Positions 34,731-43,231 of a stretch of DNA of 64,000 bases are shown piece by piece (position 1 is the stretch's first letter; every line of letters begins with the position of its first letter). The translations under genes were made by a program, and so were the position numbers. The stretch is from Ga0077560 sp046330395 (GTDB taxonomy: Bacteria > Actinomycetota > Thermoleophilia > Miltoncostaeales > Miltoncostaeaceae), in contig JAXLSS010000014.1 of the NCBI GenBank assembly GCA_046330395.1, forward strand, positions 1-64,000, read 5' to 3'. The notes below the pieces were generated by a model. The model made no database searches and had not been told where the DNA came from. It saw only the letters and a program-made list of their open reading frames with translations.

Positions 34731-35315
34731 GTGGTTGAGCATACGACGACGCGAACGGGCCCCGCCGCGCGGCAGCGGGTGCTGGACACCGCTGCCCGGC
34801 TGTTCGCGCAGCGGGGCGTGCGGGCGGTGGGCGTGGACACGATCATCGCCGGGTCCGGCGTGGCCAAGGCCACCTTCTACCGCCACTTCCCGTCCAAGGA
34901 TGAGTTGGTGGTGGCGGTGCTGGACCGCGCCGACGCCGAGTGGCTGGCACGCCTGAGCGAGGCCGCGCAGGCCGCCGGGGGCGACCCGCGCGACCAGCTG
35001 GTGGCGGCGTTCGAGGCGCTGGTGGACGAGTGCGCGCGACCGGAGTTCCACGGGTGCCTGTTCCTGGGTACCGCGGCCCAGTCCGATCCCGGCTCGGGGG
35101 CCCATCAGCGCGCGCGGCGTCACAAGGACGCGGTGCACGACTGGCTGTGCGAGCTGGCCCGCCGAGCCTGGGCAACCGATCCCGAGGAGCTGGCCCGTCA
35201 GCTGGCGCTGCTGCTGGACGGCGCCCTGGCCGGCGGCTTCCTGGAGGCCGACCCGCGGGCCGCCCGGGCCGCACGGGAGGCGGCGCGGGTGCTGGTGGCC
35301 GCGGGGTGCCCGTAG
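34731..35315 (+). CDS. TetR-family transcriptional regulator
   Basis: A 194-residue repressor. The helix-turn-helix reads RVLDTAARLFAQRGVRAVGVDTI and SGVAKATFYRHFPSKDELV; the C-terminal ligand domain has a conserved-looking ECARPEFHGCLFL. I use GTG 34731 (MVEHTTTRTG) because GGGAG lies about 10 bases upstream; GTG 34707 is also in frame. It is divergent from the F420-type reductase gene and probably binds the short region between them. Confidence 0.92.
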   Translation: MVEHTTTRTGPAARQRVLDTAARLFAQRGVRAVGVDTIIAGSGVAKATFYRHFPSKDELVVAVLDRADAEWLARLSEAAQAAGGDPRDQLVAAFEALVDECARPEFHGCLFLGTAAQSDPGSGAHQRARRHKDAVHDWLCELARRAWATDPEELARQLALLLDGALAGGFLEADPRAARAAREAARVLVAAGCP

Positions 35316-35398
35316 GCCCGTCCCCCCCGAATGGCGATGCGTGACGCCCGTGCGAACGCGCGTTGTGTCGCCGCCCGTCTGATGGGAGCATGCGCGCT

Positions 35399-35866
35399 GT
35401 GAGCAACACCGACGCACCGCGGCGCCGCGACGCCGACGACCGCCCCCGCCCCGCGCTGATCGCGCCCACCCCGGCGGGTCCGCTGGGCGTGCCGGACGCG
35501 GCCGGCGTGCTGCGTTCCATCGAGGTGGCGCTGGCCGCCGCGCGGAAGGGGCGCCGGCACCTCACCCTGGTCAACATCCAGGTCAACGGGGAGGCGGCCG
35601 ACCGCGAGGTGGTGCTGCACCAGGTGGCCGGCATGGTGCGCAACATGGTGCGCGCCTCCGACGGCATCTGGCGCGACTCGCCCTCCAGCATCGCGGTGCT
35701 GCTGGCCGACGTGGACGGACCCACCGTGGAGCCGGTGGTGGCCCGCATCCGCCTGCGGCTCAAGGACGGCCTGCCCGGGCGCACGCGCATGGGCCGCGCC
35801 GCCGCGCCCCCCGGCGTGGGGGCGGCCGATCTGCTGGAGCTGGCGCGGGGCGACGCGGAGCGGTAG
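35399..35866 (+). CDS. Degenerate GGDEF-like protein
   Basis: A 155-residue protein whose core (LRSIEVALAAARKGRRHLTLVNIQV, then MVRASDGIWRDSPSSIAVLLADVDG) looks like a GGDEF fold. The GG[D/E]EF loop is replaced by WRDSPSSIAVL, so cyclase activity is unlikely. The N-terminal 35 residues are disordered and rich in Arg, Asp and Pro. GTG 35399 has GGGAG 10 bases upstream; ATG 35390 is an alternative. It is probably a small sensor or scaffold. The epimerase gene follows 6 bases later. Confidence 0.6.
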   Translation: MSNTDAPRRRDADDRPRPALIAPTPAGPLGVPDAAGVLRSIEVALAAARKGRRHLTLVNIQVNGEAADREVVLHQVAGMVRNMVRASDGIWRDSPSSIAVLLADVDGPTVEPVVARIRLRLKDGLPGRTRMGRAAAPPGVGAADLLELARGDAER

Positions 35867-35872
35867 GGGACG

Positions 35873-36760
35873 GTGCGCGTCGCGGTCGTGGGGGCCACCG
35901 GCCTCATCGGTGGCCGGCTGGTGGAGCGCCTGACCGAGCTTGGGATGTTCCCGGTGCCCGTGTCCCGGTCCGGGGGTCTGGTGCGCGGCGTGCCCTGCGT
36001 CACCTGGGACGCGGCATCCGGCCCGCCGCCCGAAGCGATGCTGGACGGCACCGACGCCATCGTCAACCTGGCGGGCGTGTCCATCGGGGAGGGCCGCTGG
36101 ACGGAGGCCCGGAAGCGGGCCATCCTGGACAGCCGGCTCGCCACCACCGGCGCTCTGGTGCAGGCCATCGCCGACGGCGGTCCCCGCGTGCTGGTCAACG
36201 CCAGCGCCGTGGGCGTGTACGGCACCGGCGAGCGGGAGTGCGATGAGTCCACGCCCCCGGGCGACGACTTCCTGGCGCGCACCTGCGTGCAGTGGGAGGA
36301 GGCGGCCCGCGCCGCGTCCACCCACGGGGCCCGGGTGGTGCTGCTGCGCAGCGGCATCGTGCTGGCAGCACGCGGCGGCGCGCTGGCCAAGCAGCTGCCC
36401 CTGTTTCGGCTGGGCCTGGGCGGCCCGCTGGGCGGCGGCCGCCAATGGCAGTCGTGGATCCACCTGGACGACGAGGTGGACCTCATCGTGCACGCCCTGC
36501 GCCGCACCGACCTGGTGGGGCCCCTCAACCTCACCGCGCCCACCCCGGTGCGCCAGCGCGAGTTCGCGGCCACGCTGGGGCGGGTGCTGGGGCGCCCCGC
36601 CGTGCTGCCCACCCCGGGCATCGCCCTCCGCCTCGCCCTGGGCGAGATGTCCACCCTGGCCCTCGACGGTCAGCGGGTGGTGCCGCGCCGGGCGCAGGAC
36701 ACCGGGTTCGCCTTCCGGTTCACCGACCTGGAGCCCGCCCTGCGCGACCTGCTGGGCTGA
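35873..36760 (+). CDS. TIGR01777-family SDR epimerase
   Basis: A 295-residue extended short-chain dehydrogenase. The NAD(P) motif is VAVVGATGLIGGRLVERL. Hallmarks of this family are DAIVNLAGVSIGEGRWT, SAVGVYGTGE, LRSGIVLAARGGALAKQLPLFRLGLGGPLG, WIHLDDEVDLI and GPLNLTAP. Bacterial members are often annotated as SulA-like cell-division or epimerase proteins, with substrate unknown. The GTG start lies 6 bases after the GGDEF-like gene. Confidence 0.92.
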   Translation: MRVAVVGATGLIGGRLVERLTELGMFPVPVSRSGGLVRGVPCVTWDAASGPPPEAMLDGTDAIVNLAGVSIGEGRWTEARKRAILDSRLATTGALVQAIADGGPRVLVNASAVGVYGTGERECDESTPPGDDFLARTCVQWEEAARAASTHGARVVLLRSGIVLAARGGALAKQLPLFRLGLGGPLGGGRQWQSWIHLDDEVDLIVHALRRTDLVGPLNLTAPTPVRQREFAATLGRVLGRPAVLPTPGIALRLALGEMSTLALDGQRVVPRRAQDTGFAFRFTDLEPALRDLLG

Positions 36761-36774
36761 GCCCCGCGACGACC

Positions 36775-37038
36775 TCAGTCCCGGGGGAACATCCGCTTCA
36801 GCTCAGCCTCCAGCACCAGCCAGTTCTCCTCCACGAACTTGGCGTTCACGCGGTACTTGGCGCCGGGCAGCCCGCGGGCCAGCGTCACGGCGTCATGCGT
36901 GGGGTTCTCGCGGGTGTCGGCGAAGTGCTGACGGTACTCGGCCACCAGCCCCGCCAGCTCGAAGTGCTTCATCTGCTGTTCCTCCAGCAGACGGTCGACG
37001 AAGGCGAAGGGGTCCTCGCCCTCCATTGGCTTGGCCAT
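36775..37038 (-). CDS. Small hypothetical protein
   Basis: An 87-residue acidic-then-basic protein without signal or membrane segments. It is predicted largely helical (FAFVDRLLEEQQMKHFELAGLV, then KFVEENWLVLEAELKRMF). I do not recognise the family. It is convergent with the epimerase gene (14-base gap). A tRNA gene on the opposite strand starts 57 bases from its ATG. Confidence 0.55.
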   Translation of the reverse strand: MAKPMEGEDPFAFVDRLLEEQQMKHFELAGLVAEYRQHFADTRENPTHDAVTLARGLPGAKYRVNAKFVEENWLVLEAELKRMFPRD

Positions 37039-37095
37039 GGGCGTGTCCTCGTGCGGTGGGGCCGGGTGCGGCGATGCTACCCTAGGCGCCGGCAC

Positions 37096-37168
37096 GGGGG
37101 ATTAGCTCAGCTGGGAGAGCGCCTGCTTTGCAAGCAGGAGGTCGTCGGTTCGATCCCGTCATCCTCCA
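37096..37168 (+). tRNA. tRNA-Ala (anticodon TGC)
   Basis: A 73-base cloverleaf. The acceptor stem GGGGGAT pairs with ATCCTCC (one G-T pair). The D arm is TAGCTCAGCTGGGAGAG, the anticodon stem CCTGC/GCAGG encloses loop TTTGCAA with anticodon TGC, and the T loop is GGTTCGATCCC. The 3' CCA is not encoded. Confidence 0.98.
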
Positions 37169-37228
37169 TCTCGACGTCTGAGGCGACCCGGGTCCCGCCA
37201 CCCGGGCCACTCCGGTGCCCCGGCACGT

Positions 37229-37603
37229 TCAGGCATGGCGCCGGTGCCCGCCCCAGGGACTCCAGAACTGCGCGCCGAAGCCCTCCAGCAGGGCCCGCAG
37301 TTCGGGGTCGTCCACCGGCGACTGCACCCAAAGCGCGGTGAAGTCGCAGAACTGCAGGAGCTTGGGGAGCTCCTCGGTGACGGCCCTGCCGCGCACGTGG
37401 GCCACCGCGGCCGCGGTGTCGGCGTACCACTCGTCCACATGGCACGTGGTGCCATCGGAGCTCAGGTGCCACTCGTACACCAGCTGTCCCGGTTCGTTGT
37501 CCCGGGCCGTGTCGATGGTGCGCTGCGCTTGCGCCTCCCACTCGCGCCGCTGTCCGTCATGGAGGGTGAGGACCGCCACCCAGTGGATCGCTTCCGGTTG
37601 CAT
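37229..37603 (-). CDS. Antibiotic-biosynthesis-monooxygenase-like small protein
   Basis: A 124-residue protein with a dimeric alpha/beta-barrel look. It starts IHWVAVLTLHDGQRREWEAQ, with QLVYEWHLSSDGTTCHVDEWYAD in the middle and ELPKLLQFCDF later, as in ABM-domain monooxygenases and their non-enzymatic relatives. There is no membrane segment. A role in quinone or aromatic oxidation is possible but not shown. The ATG at 37603 is preferred to an upstream frame extension. Confidence 0.6.
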   Translation of the reverse strand: MQPEAIHWVAVLTLHDGQRREWEAQAQRTIDTARDNEPGQLVYEWHLSSDGTTCHVDEWYADTAAAVAHVRGRAVTEELPKLLQFCDFTALWVQSPVDDPELRALLEGFGAQFWSPWGGHRRHA

Positions 37604-37699
37604 GCTGACTCCCGGTCGTGTGGATGAAGTGACGTTCTCCCGCCGTTGCGAGATCGTATGCGCGGTCCCAATCGGCACGCCAGTCCCGGCCGCCGGCCC

Positions 37700-38575
37700 T
37701 CACAGGCCGGCGACGGAGGCGCTGACCGGGTCGAACAACTTCCCCTCCACGTCGTTCCACGATCCGTTGGACCCTTGCGTCTGCACCCCGATGTCCACCC
37801 AGTGGATGTTCCGCGAGGTGTACGGCGCCAGGTCGATGCCGAAGGCGTGGAGGTCGTTGTCCGGTGCGCACACCCGGCCCCCCTCCTTCGTCGCCAGGAA
37901 CGTGCCGGACTGGGTGCGGAAGGTCATCGTCATCCGGGCGCACACGCCGGAGACGTTGTTGAGCCACAGCGTCCCCGTGAGCCGCGGGGTGAGGTACCCC
38001 CCGTCGCTACGCGCGAACGACACCGTGCCGTAGCCCATCGTGGTGCCGAGGAAGAAGCGGCCGTCACCGAAGTCCACGCCGTCGGCGCTGAGGCTCACGC
38101 CGTCCGAGTGGAAACCCGGATCCACGTATGCCGACTCCACGATCGACCAGTCCTTCCCGTTGGTCTGCTTCTGCACGGACACCTTCATCAGATCGATGTC
38201 GGGGTCGTCCGGGGCCCACAGGTCGACGTTGTAGTCGTGCTTCCGGCCATCGGACGGGCACACCGAGCCGCCGTAGCCGGTGGCCATGGAGACGCCGTCG
38301 TGGAACGTCTCCAGGCGCATGCGGGCGCATGAGCCGTCGGCGTCGTCCAGCGTGAGCGTGCCGGTGACATTCGCGCTGTACCAACCCGACCCGAAGAACC
38401 AGTCCACCCAGCCGGACCTGAACTGGAAACTGGAGTTGCCGATGGTGGGGACCGAGTCCTGGTCGATCTCCTCGGCGTAGTCGGTGGCCTGGGCGGAGCC
38501 CGCCAGCGTCGCGGCCGCGGCCAGTGCGGCGAGCGTGGCGATGAGCCGGTTCCGTGCGCGGGGTGAGCGTGGCAT
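37700..38575 (-). CDS. Secreted protein with duplicated two-Cys domain (paralogue 1)
   Basis: A 291-residue exported protein. Its signal peptide ends LAGSAQATDY, and a strong GGAGG precedes the ATG. The mature part is two related repeats of about 75 residues. In the first, LTLDDADGSCARMRLETF leads to ATGYGGSVCPSDGRKHDYNVDLW and KVSVQKQTNGKDWSIVES. In the second, LWLNNVSGVCARMTMTF leads to GGRVCAPDNDLHAFGIDLAPY and VQTQGSNGSWNDV. Each has one Cys before ARM and one before the acidic loop. It is about half identical to the next gene upstream and lies 72 bases from it on the same strand. I know no family for it. Confidence 0.65.
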   Translation of the reverse strand: MPRSPRARNRLIATLAALAAAATLAGSAQATDYAEEIDQDSVPTIGNSSFQFRSGWVDWFFGSGWYSANVTGTLTLDDADGSCARMRLETFHDGVSMATGYGGSVCPSDGRKHDYNVDLWAPDDPDIDLMKVSVQKQTNGKDWSIVESAYVDPGFHSDGVSLSADGVDFGDGRFFLGTTMGYGTVSFARSDGGYLTPRLTGTLWLNNVSGVCARMTMTFRTQSGTFLATKEGGRVCAPDNDLHAFGIDLAPYTSRNIHWVDIGVQTQGSNGSWNDVEGKLFDPVSASVAGL

Positions 38576-38647
38576 GGGAGATCCTCCTCCGTGAGGTGGG
38601 TGACGGGCCGGACCCCGGGGCGGGGTCCGGCGAGACGGGTTGACGCC

Positions 38648-39499
38648 CTACTTGTCCTCGTCCACGTACGCCGTGTCCGAGGCGTTCGGGACGGTGTTCC
38701 AGGAACCGTTCGCGGCCTGGGTCTGCATCGTCACGACGACCTTGCCGATGCTGGTGCCGGTGTAGGTCGCCAGGTCGACATTCCAGCCCTGAAGGCTGTT
38801 GTCGGACGCGCAGGCGGGACCGCCGTGTTCGTCGGCGAGGAGGCTTCCGGAGGTGCTGTAGTAGCGCATCCGCACCCGGGCGCACACGCCCGCCACGTTG
38901 TTGAGCCAGAGGTCGCCGCGCAGATGCGGTGTGATCTTGGCGCCGTCGCCACGGTCCCAGCTCATGGTGCCGGCACCCTCGGTGGTGCCGAGGAGCCACC
39001 GCCAGTCGCCGAAGTCCACGCCGTCGGACCCCATGCGCACGTTGTCCACGTGCAGGTCGGGCTTGAAGTAGCTGGACTCCAGGATGGACCAGTCATGGCT
39101 GGCCGTCTTGGTCTGGACGGAGACCTTCACCAGGTCGGTGTTGGCGCTCGCGTAGGGGTTGAGATCGACGTCGTAATCGTGCGACCTGCCGTCGGGGGCG
39201 CACACCGGCCCGCCGTACTTGGTGGCGATGCTGTCGCCGTTGTTGAAGTACTCCAGGCGCATGCGAGCGCATGAACCGTTGGCGTCGTCCAGGCGCAGCG
39301 TGCCGGTGAGGTGGGCGCTGTATGCGCCGTTGGTGAAGTGCCAGTACAGGTCGCCGGACCGGAACTCGAAGCTGCTGTTGCCCAGCGTGTCCGGCGTGTC
39401 GTGGTCGACCATGGCGGCCTGGGCGGAGCCGGTGAACAGGGCGACGGCACCGATGGCGGTGGCGGCGGCGATGCTGCGGCGGCGGGTGAAGCGAGGCAT
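38648..39499 (-). CDS. Secreted protein with duplicated two-Cys domain (paralogue 2)
   Basis: A 283-residue exported protein (signal peptide MPRFTRRRSIAAATAIGAVA, ending FTGSAQAAM). It is clearly paralogous to the downstream neighbour along its length, with shared GNSSFEFRSG, GSCARMRLEYF, YGGPVCAPDGRSHDYDVDL, DWSILES, GVDFGDWRWLLGTT and LWLNNVAGVCARVRM. The internal two-fold repeat is also present, so the pair holds four copies of one domain. It is divergent from the ECF sigma gene 180 bases away, which may control it. No enzyme motif is seen. Adhesion or matrix roles are only guesses. Confidence 0.65.
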   Translation of the reverse strand: MPRFTRRRSIAAATAIGAVALFTGSAQAAMVDHDTPDTLGNSSFEFRSGDLYWHFTNGAYSAHLTGTLRLDDANGSCARMRLEYFNNGDSIATKYGGPVCAPDGRSHDYDVDLNPYASANTDLVKVSVQTKTASHDWSILESSYFKPDLHVDNVRMGSDGVDFGDWRWLLGTTEGAGTMSWDRGDGAKITPHLRGDLWLNNVAGVCARVRMRYYSTSGSLLADEHGGPACASDNSLQGWNVDLATYTGTSIGKVVVTMQTQAANGSWNTVPNASDTAYVDEDK

Positions 39500-39679
39500 G
39501 GGATGAACCTTTCGGTGGGAGCCGTTGCGGGCCGCCGTCCCGGCGGACCCGGTCGGGCGGAACGGCCCGACACGCACAACGACTCCCGCGGCCCCGCGGT
39601 ATTCCCGGCCGGTTTGTAAACGATCGATGTGCGGGTGCGGTGGCGCTCGCCGGGAAGGCGTGCGTATGCTCGCCGGGCC

Positions 39680-40167
39680 GTGACGCCGGACCTTCGCCCC
39701 GAGGCCCTGCCGGACCACATCGACCGCCTGTTCCGCGCCGCCTGGGCGCTGTGCGGCACCCGCGAGGACGCGGAGGACCTGGTGCAGGAGACCTTCGTCC
39801 GCGTCCTGTCCAAGCGGCGGGTCATCGCCTCCGACCTGGACACGTTGCCCTATCTCATCCGGGCCCTGCGCAACACGTACCTGTCCACGCGGCGCGACCG
39901 GCAGCGCCGCGGGCCGCTGGTGCCGCTGGAGGACGCCGAGCCGCAGCTGGCCACCAGCCTGGCGTCTCCGCCGGCCCGGGCGGAGGCGCGCGAGGTGTTC
40001 GCCGCCATCGCCGCGCTGCCGGGGAGTACCGCGACGCCGTGGTGGCGGTGGACGTGGTGGGCCTCTCCTACGCGGAGGCCGCGCGGGCCCTGGAGGTGCC
40101 GGAGGGCACCATCATGAGCCGCCTGTTCCGCGGCCGCTCACGCGTGGCGCGGGCGGTGAGCGCATGA
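39680..40167 (+). pseudogene. ECF RNA polymerase sigma factor, one frameshift
   Basis: An ECF sigma factor of about 162 residues. Region 2 is intact (HIDRLFRAAWALCGTREDAEDLVQE, then PYLIRALRNTYLSTRRDR). The frame breaks at the GGGG at 40021-40024. Adding one G restores LPGEYRDAVVAVDVVGLSYAEAARALEVPEGTIMSRLFRGRSRV, which is region 4. It directs transcription of a stress or envelope regulon. The GTG at 39680 is used. A membrane anti-sigma gene follows 51 bases on. The single-base loss in a G run may be a sequence error. Confidence 0.85.
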
Positions 40168-40218
40168 CCCCGCCGGGAATGACGGTGCCCCCGCGGGCGT
40201 CATCATGTGGGAGGACCC

Positions 40219-41052
40219 ATGCCTGAACCGCCCTTCGAGCACCCTGGACCCCGCGCTGGAGCCGACCTGGTCGCGCTGGCCGACGGCGGGCTGGATCCCG
40301 CGCGAGGCGTCCCTGCTGGCCCGGGTGGCCGCCGACCCGCGGCTGGCGGCCGCGCTGGAGGAGCAGCGCGCCGTGGGCCACACCATCCGGGACGCGGCCG
40401 CGGGCGTTGAGGCCTCCCACGACCTGCGCATGCGCCTCGACCGGGCGGTGGCGGCCCCGCGCCGCCGGCGCCGGTGGCTGCCCCTCACCGGTGGCGCGGC
40501 CGTCGCGGGCGCCGGGGCGCTCGCGGTGGTGCTGTTCACCGGCGGGAGGCGCTCACGGTCCAGGCGGCCCTGGCGGCGGCGGCCCGACCGGCCGAGCGCC
40601 CGGCGGCGACCGACCCCGCCAACACCCGCCTGCTGCGTGAACGCATCGGGCAGGTGGTGTTTCCGGACTACTCCGGGAAGTTCGGCTGGGCGCCGGCGGG
40701 GCCCGCGACGACCGCATCGACGGGCGCGCCACGCACACCGTGTTCTACGCGCGCGCCGGGCGCACCATCGCCTACACCGTGCTGGCCGCGCCGCAGGTGT
40801 CGTGGCCCGGCAACGCGGTGCGCAGCACCGTGGGGGCATCGAGGTCCGCACCTTCCAGCGCGGCGGGCGCACCGTGGTGACGTGGCGCCGCCACGGGCGC
40901 ACGAGCGGCGCGGGTGTCCCCGGCACTGGCATCCTCGCCGGGCAGGTCCGCACCGTCCGTTGTGGCGCAGCATCGTCGCCCGCACCGGTGGCGGCCCGGG
41001 TGCCGGGGCCGCCACCCGCGGGCGCGCGGCCTATCCGCGCACGCCGGTGTAG
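40219..41052 (+). pseudogene. Membrane anti-sigma factor, multiple frameshifts
   Basis: The partner of the ECF gene, read in four pieces. From ATG 40219 (GGGAGG upstream) come ADLVALADGGLDPAR; then, after a two-base loss near 40300-40305, SLLARVAADPRLAAALEEQRAV and one membrane helix (AVAGAGALAVVLFTGG). After GGG 40544-40546 come EALTVQAALAAAARPAERP, NTRLLRERIGQVVFPDYSGK and FGWAPAG. After 40698-40704 come DDRIDGRATHTVFYARAGRTIAYTVL, and after G run 40832-40836 GIEVRTFQRGGRTVVTWRR. Three of the shifts are restored by adding one base to a G/C run. The end is unclear (stop 41052 or 41083). The order matches anti-sigma factors with an inside segment, one helix and an outside sensor part. Confidence 0.75.
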
Positions 41053-41564
41053 CCGGCGAAGCAGTCGTGGCCGAAGCCGTTGACGCCGTCGGTGTAGAAG
41101 ATGTCCACCTCCTGCCCGTCCTGCGCGATCTCGGTGCTGCTGGAGGCGCTGGCCACCTGGTCGAAGTCGCCGTTGTTCAGCGGCTTGTCCGGCGTGGAGT
41201 CCAGCGCGTCGCTGTTCTGGTGGATGACGGCCAGGGTGCCGGCCGGGGCCGGGGCGTTGCCGTCCAGTCCGGCCAGGGTGTCGGCCACCACGGCGATGGT
41301 CACCTGGTTGCCGCCGTTCACCTTCTTGCAGCCGGCCACGAAGGTGAAGTGGCCGGCCTTGCCAAGCCGCACCTGCTGGCCGGCGTTGAAGAAGTGCACG
41401 CCGTGCGAGCTGACGGCGTACGGCGTGCGCGGCGCGGCCGTCGCGGGGCTGGTGGCGGGCTGGGTGCCGTAGCTGGCGGCGGCATAGCCGCTGGCGCCCA
41501 GCGCGATGGTGAGGGACGCGGCGGCCAGGATCAGGTGGCTGCGGCGGCTGGCGGTGCGGGACAT
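41031..41564 (-). CDS. Secreted hypothetical protein
   Basis: A 177-residue exported protein. The signal peptide (RRSHLILAAASLTIALGASGYAAA) is followed by a linker rich in Ala, Thr and Pro and a beta-rich mature domain (VSSHGVHFFNAGQQVRLGKAG, then NNGDFDQVASASSSTEI and DVFYTDG-like DIFYTDGVNGF). Two mature Cys (GCKK and HDCF) could pair. A GGAGG lies 8 bases before ATG 41564. It is convergent with, and slightly overlaps, the anti-sigma gene. Family unknown. Confidence 0.65.
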   Translation of the reverse strand: MSRTASRRSHLILAAASLTIALGASGYAAASYGTQPATSPATAAPRTPYAVSSHGVHFFNAGQQVRLGKAGHFTFVAGCKKVNGGNQVTIAVVADTLAGLDGNAPAPAGTLAVIHQNSDALDSTPDKPLNNGDFDQVASASSSTEIAQDGQEVDIFYTDGVNGFGHDCFAGYTGVRG

Positions 41565-41721
41565 GTGTGTGACCTCCGGGACGAGTGGGCGAATCCACCG
41601 CGATTCTGCGATCGCCACGACGTCGCGCGGATCGTCCGTGTGGACCTCGGCCCCTACGCACCTTGGACGAGGCGGCCCTCGTCCATTCGCATGTGCTCCG
41701 GGTTGCGGATACGGTGCGGCT

Positions 41722-43131
41722 GTGTCCCGCCGTGCCCGGTGCCCCAGGTCCACCCGATGGTGGCTGCCCGCCGCCCTGCTGCTGGGGCCGGCCCTGCCCG
41801 CCGTGGCCGCCGCGGCCCCCGTGGTGCGGTTCGCGGACGCCACGGGCGGTCCGGTACGCGGCGGACCCGGTGGACGGGGTCTGCCCATCGCCATCTACGG
41901 CACCGGCTTCGGCGCGCAGCGCGGCTCGTCCACGGTGACCATCGGCGGCAGGCCCGTGGCCGCGTACCTGGAATGGGGCGGCGTGGCCACCAACCCCGAC
42001 CTGCGGCGCATCCTGGTGCAGCCCGGGCCGGGCGCCGTGGCCGGGCCCATCGTGGTGCACGTGGGCGGCGCGGCCTCGGCGCCCACCGCCACGTTCACCC
42101 CCACCCGGGGACGCATCCTGTGGGTGGCGCCCGCGGGGTCCGACTCGGCGCCCTGCTCCCAGCGGCGCCCGTGCGCCACCATCCAGCACGTCATCGACCG
42201 GGGGCTGCGCCCGGGGGACGCGGTGCTGGTGCGCGGGGGGCAGCTCACCGACGACGAGGTGTGGCTGCGCGCCACCCAGGGTGGCACGGCCACCCGGCCC
42301 ATCGTCATCCGCAACGCCCCCGGCGAACGGCCGGTGTTCGCGCGCACCACGCGACCGGTGATCGTGGAGGGCAGCCACGTGGTGTTCGCGGGCTTCCGCT
42401 TCGGGCCCGGGAAGGCGCTGGTGGTGGGCGCCGATCCCACCGGGTCCGATGACATCCGGGCCGTGGACAACAGCTTCTCCGGCAACCTGGGGTACGCCGC
42501 GGTGGGCACCCACGGGGACAACCTGCTGATCGCCGGCAACGTCTGCGACGCCACGGGCAGCAGCCAGGGCACCGAGGGGCACTGCTTCTACATCAGCAAC
42601 GGCGCCCACATCCGGCTGCTGTGGAACGTGGGCCGCGGCGTGCCGGGCTACGGCATCCACATCTACGACCAGCGCCGCTCCACCCCGGACATCCGCAGGC
42701 GCATCACCGACGTGCTGGTGCAGGGCAACACCCTCACGGGGTCCACGCAGCGGTCGGGGATGATCGTGGCCATGGACGACGAGGGGCACATGGGCAACCT
42801 CATCTCCGGCGTGCGGGTGCAGGGCAACACCTTCATGGCCAACAACCACGTGGGCCTGGTGATCGGCGGCAACGTCACCGGCGTGCGCGTGACCCAGAAC
42901 CGCTTCGTGCAGAACGGCCGGCAGGGGGTGAACGTGTACGACCAGCCCACCATCCATGGCGTCCGCATCACCGGCAACCTGTTCGACCAGCGCGACAACG
43001 CCAACTGCCACGTGTTCTGTGACTGGTTCCCGCGGGCCGACGTGCAGGTGGGCGCGCATGCGGTCGGCGTGGTGCTGCGCGGCAACCGGTACGTGCGCCC
43101 CCGGCGTGTCATCGGGGCGCCCCCGGGCTGA
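41722..43131 (+). CDS. Secreted IPT/TIG plus right-handed beta-helix protein
   Basis: A 469-residue exported protein. The signal peptide is STRWWLPAALLLGPALPAVAAAA. Residues about 30-120 form an IPT/TIG-like Ig fold (LPIAIYGTGFGAQRGSSTVTIGG). From about 130 a DUF1565/NosD-type parallel beta-helix runs to the end, starting ILWVAPAGSDSAPCSQRRPCATIQHVID, with rungs such as DIRAVDNSFSGN, NLLIAGNVCDATG, ITDVLVQGNTLTGS, VRVQGNTFMANN and VRITGNLFDQRDN. Such helices occur in polysaccharide lyases and adhesins; no catalytic set can be assigned. Confidence 0.85.
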   Translation: MSRRARCPRSTRWWLPAALLLGPALPAVAAAAPVVRFADATGGPVRGGPGGRGLPIAIYGTGFGAQRGSSTVTIGGRPVAAYLEWGGVATNPDLRRILVQPGPGAVAGPIVVHVGGAASAPTATFTPTRGRILWVAPAGSDSAPCSQRRPCATIQHVIDRGLRPGDAVLVRGGQLTDDEVWLRATQGGTATRPIVIRNAPGERPVFARTTRPVIVEGSHVVFAGFRFGPGKALVVGADPTGSDDIRAVDNSFSGNLGYAAVGTHGDNLLIAGNVCDATGSSQGTEGHCFYISNGAHIRLLWNVGRGVPGYGIHIYDQRRSTPDIRRRITDVLVQGNTLTGSTQRSGMIVAMDDEGHMGNLISGVRVQGNTFMANNHVGLVIGGNVTGVRVTQNRFVQNGRQGVNVYDQPTIHGVRITGNLFDQRDNANCHVFCDWFPRADVQVGAHAVGVVLRGNRYVRPRRVIGAPPG

Positions 43132-43231
43132 ACCTGAACCCCCTCGCGCGGGACGCGGCGGCCGGGGTAGGGTCGCCCGGACACCAGGCAGTCCCCCGCG
43201 CCACGCGCGGATGAGTGGGGGAGGCACCGGG

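Noticed and set aside
37096..37168. tRNA-Ala as an integration site for an island
   Set aside because: No integrase and no partial copy of the tRNA 3' end was found in the window.
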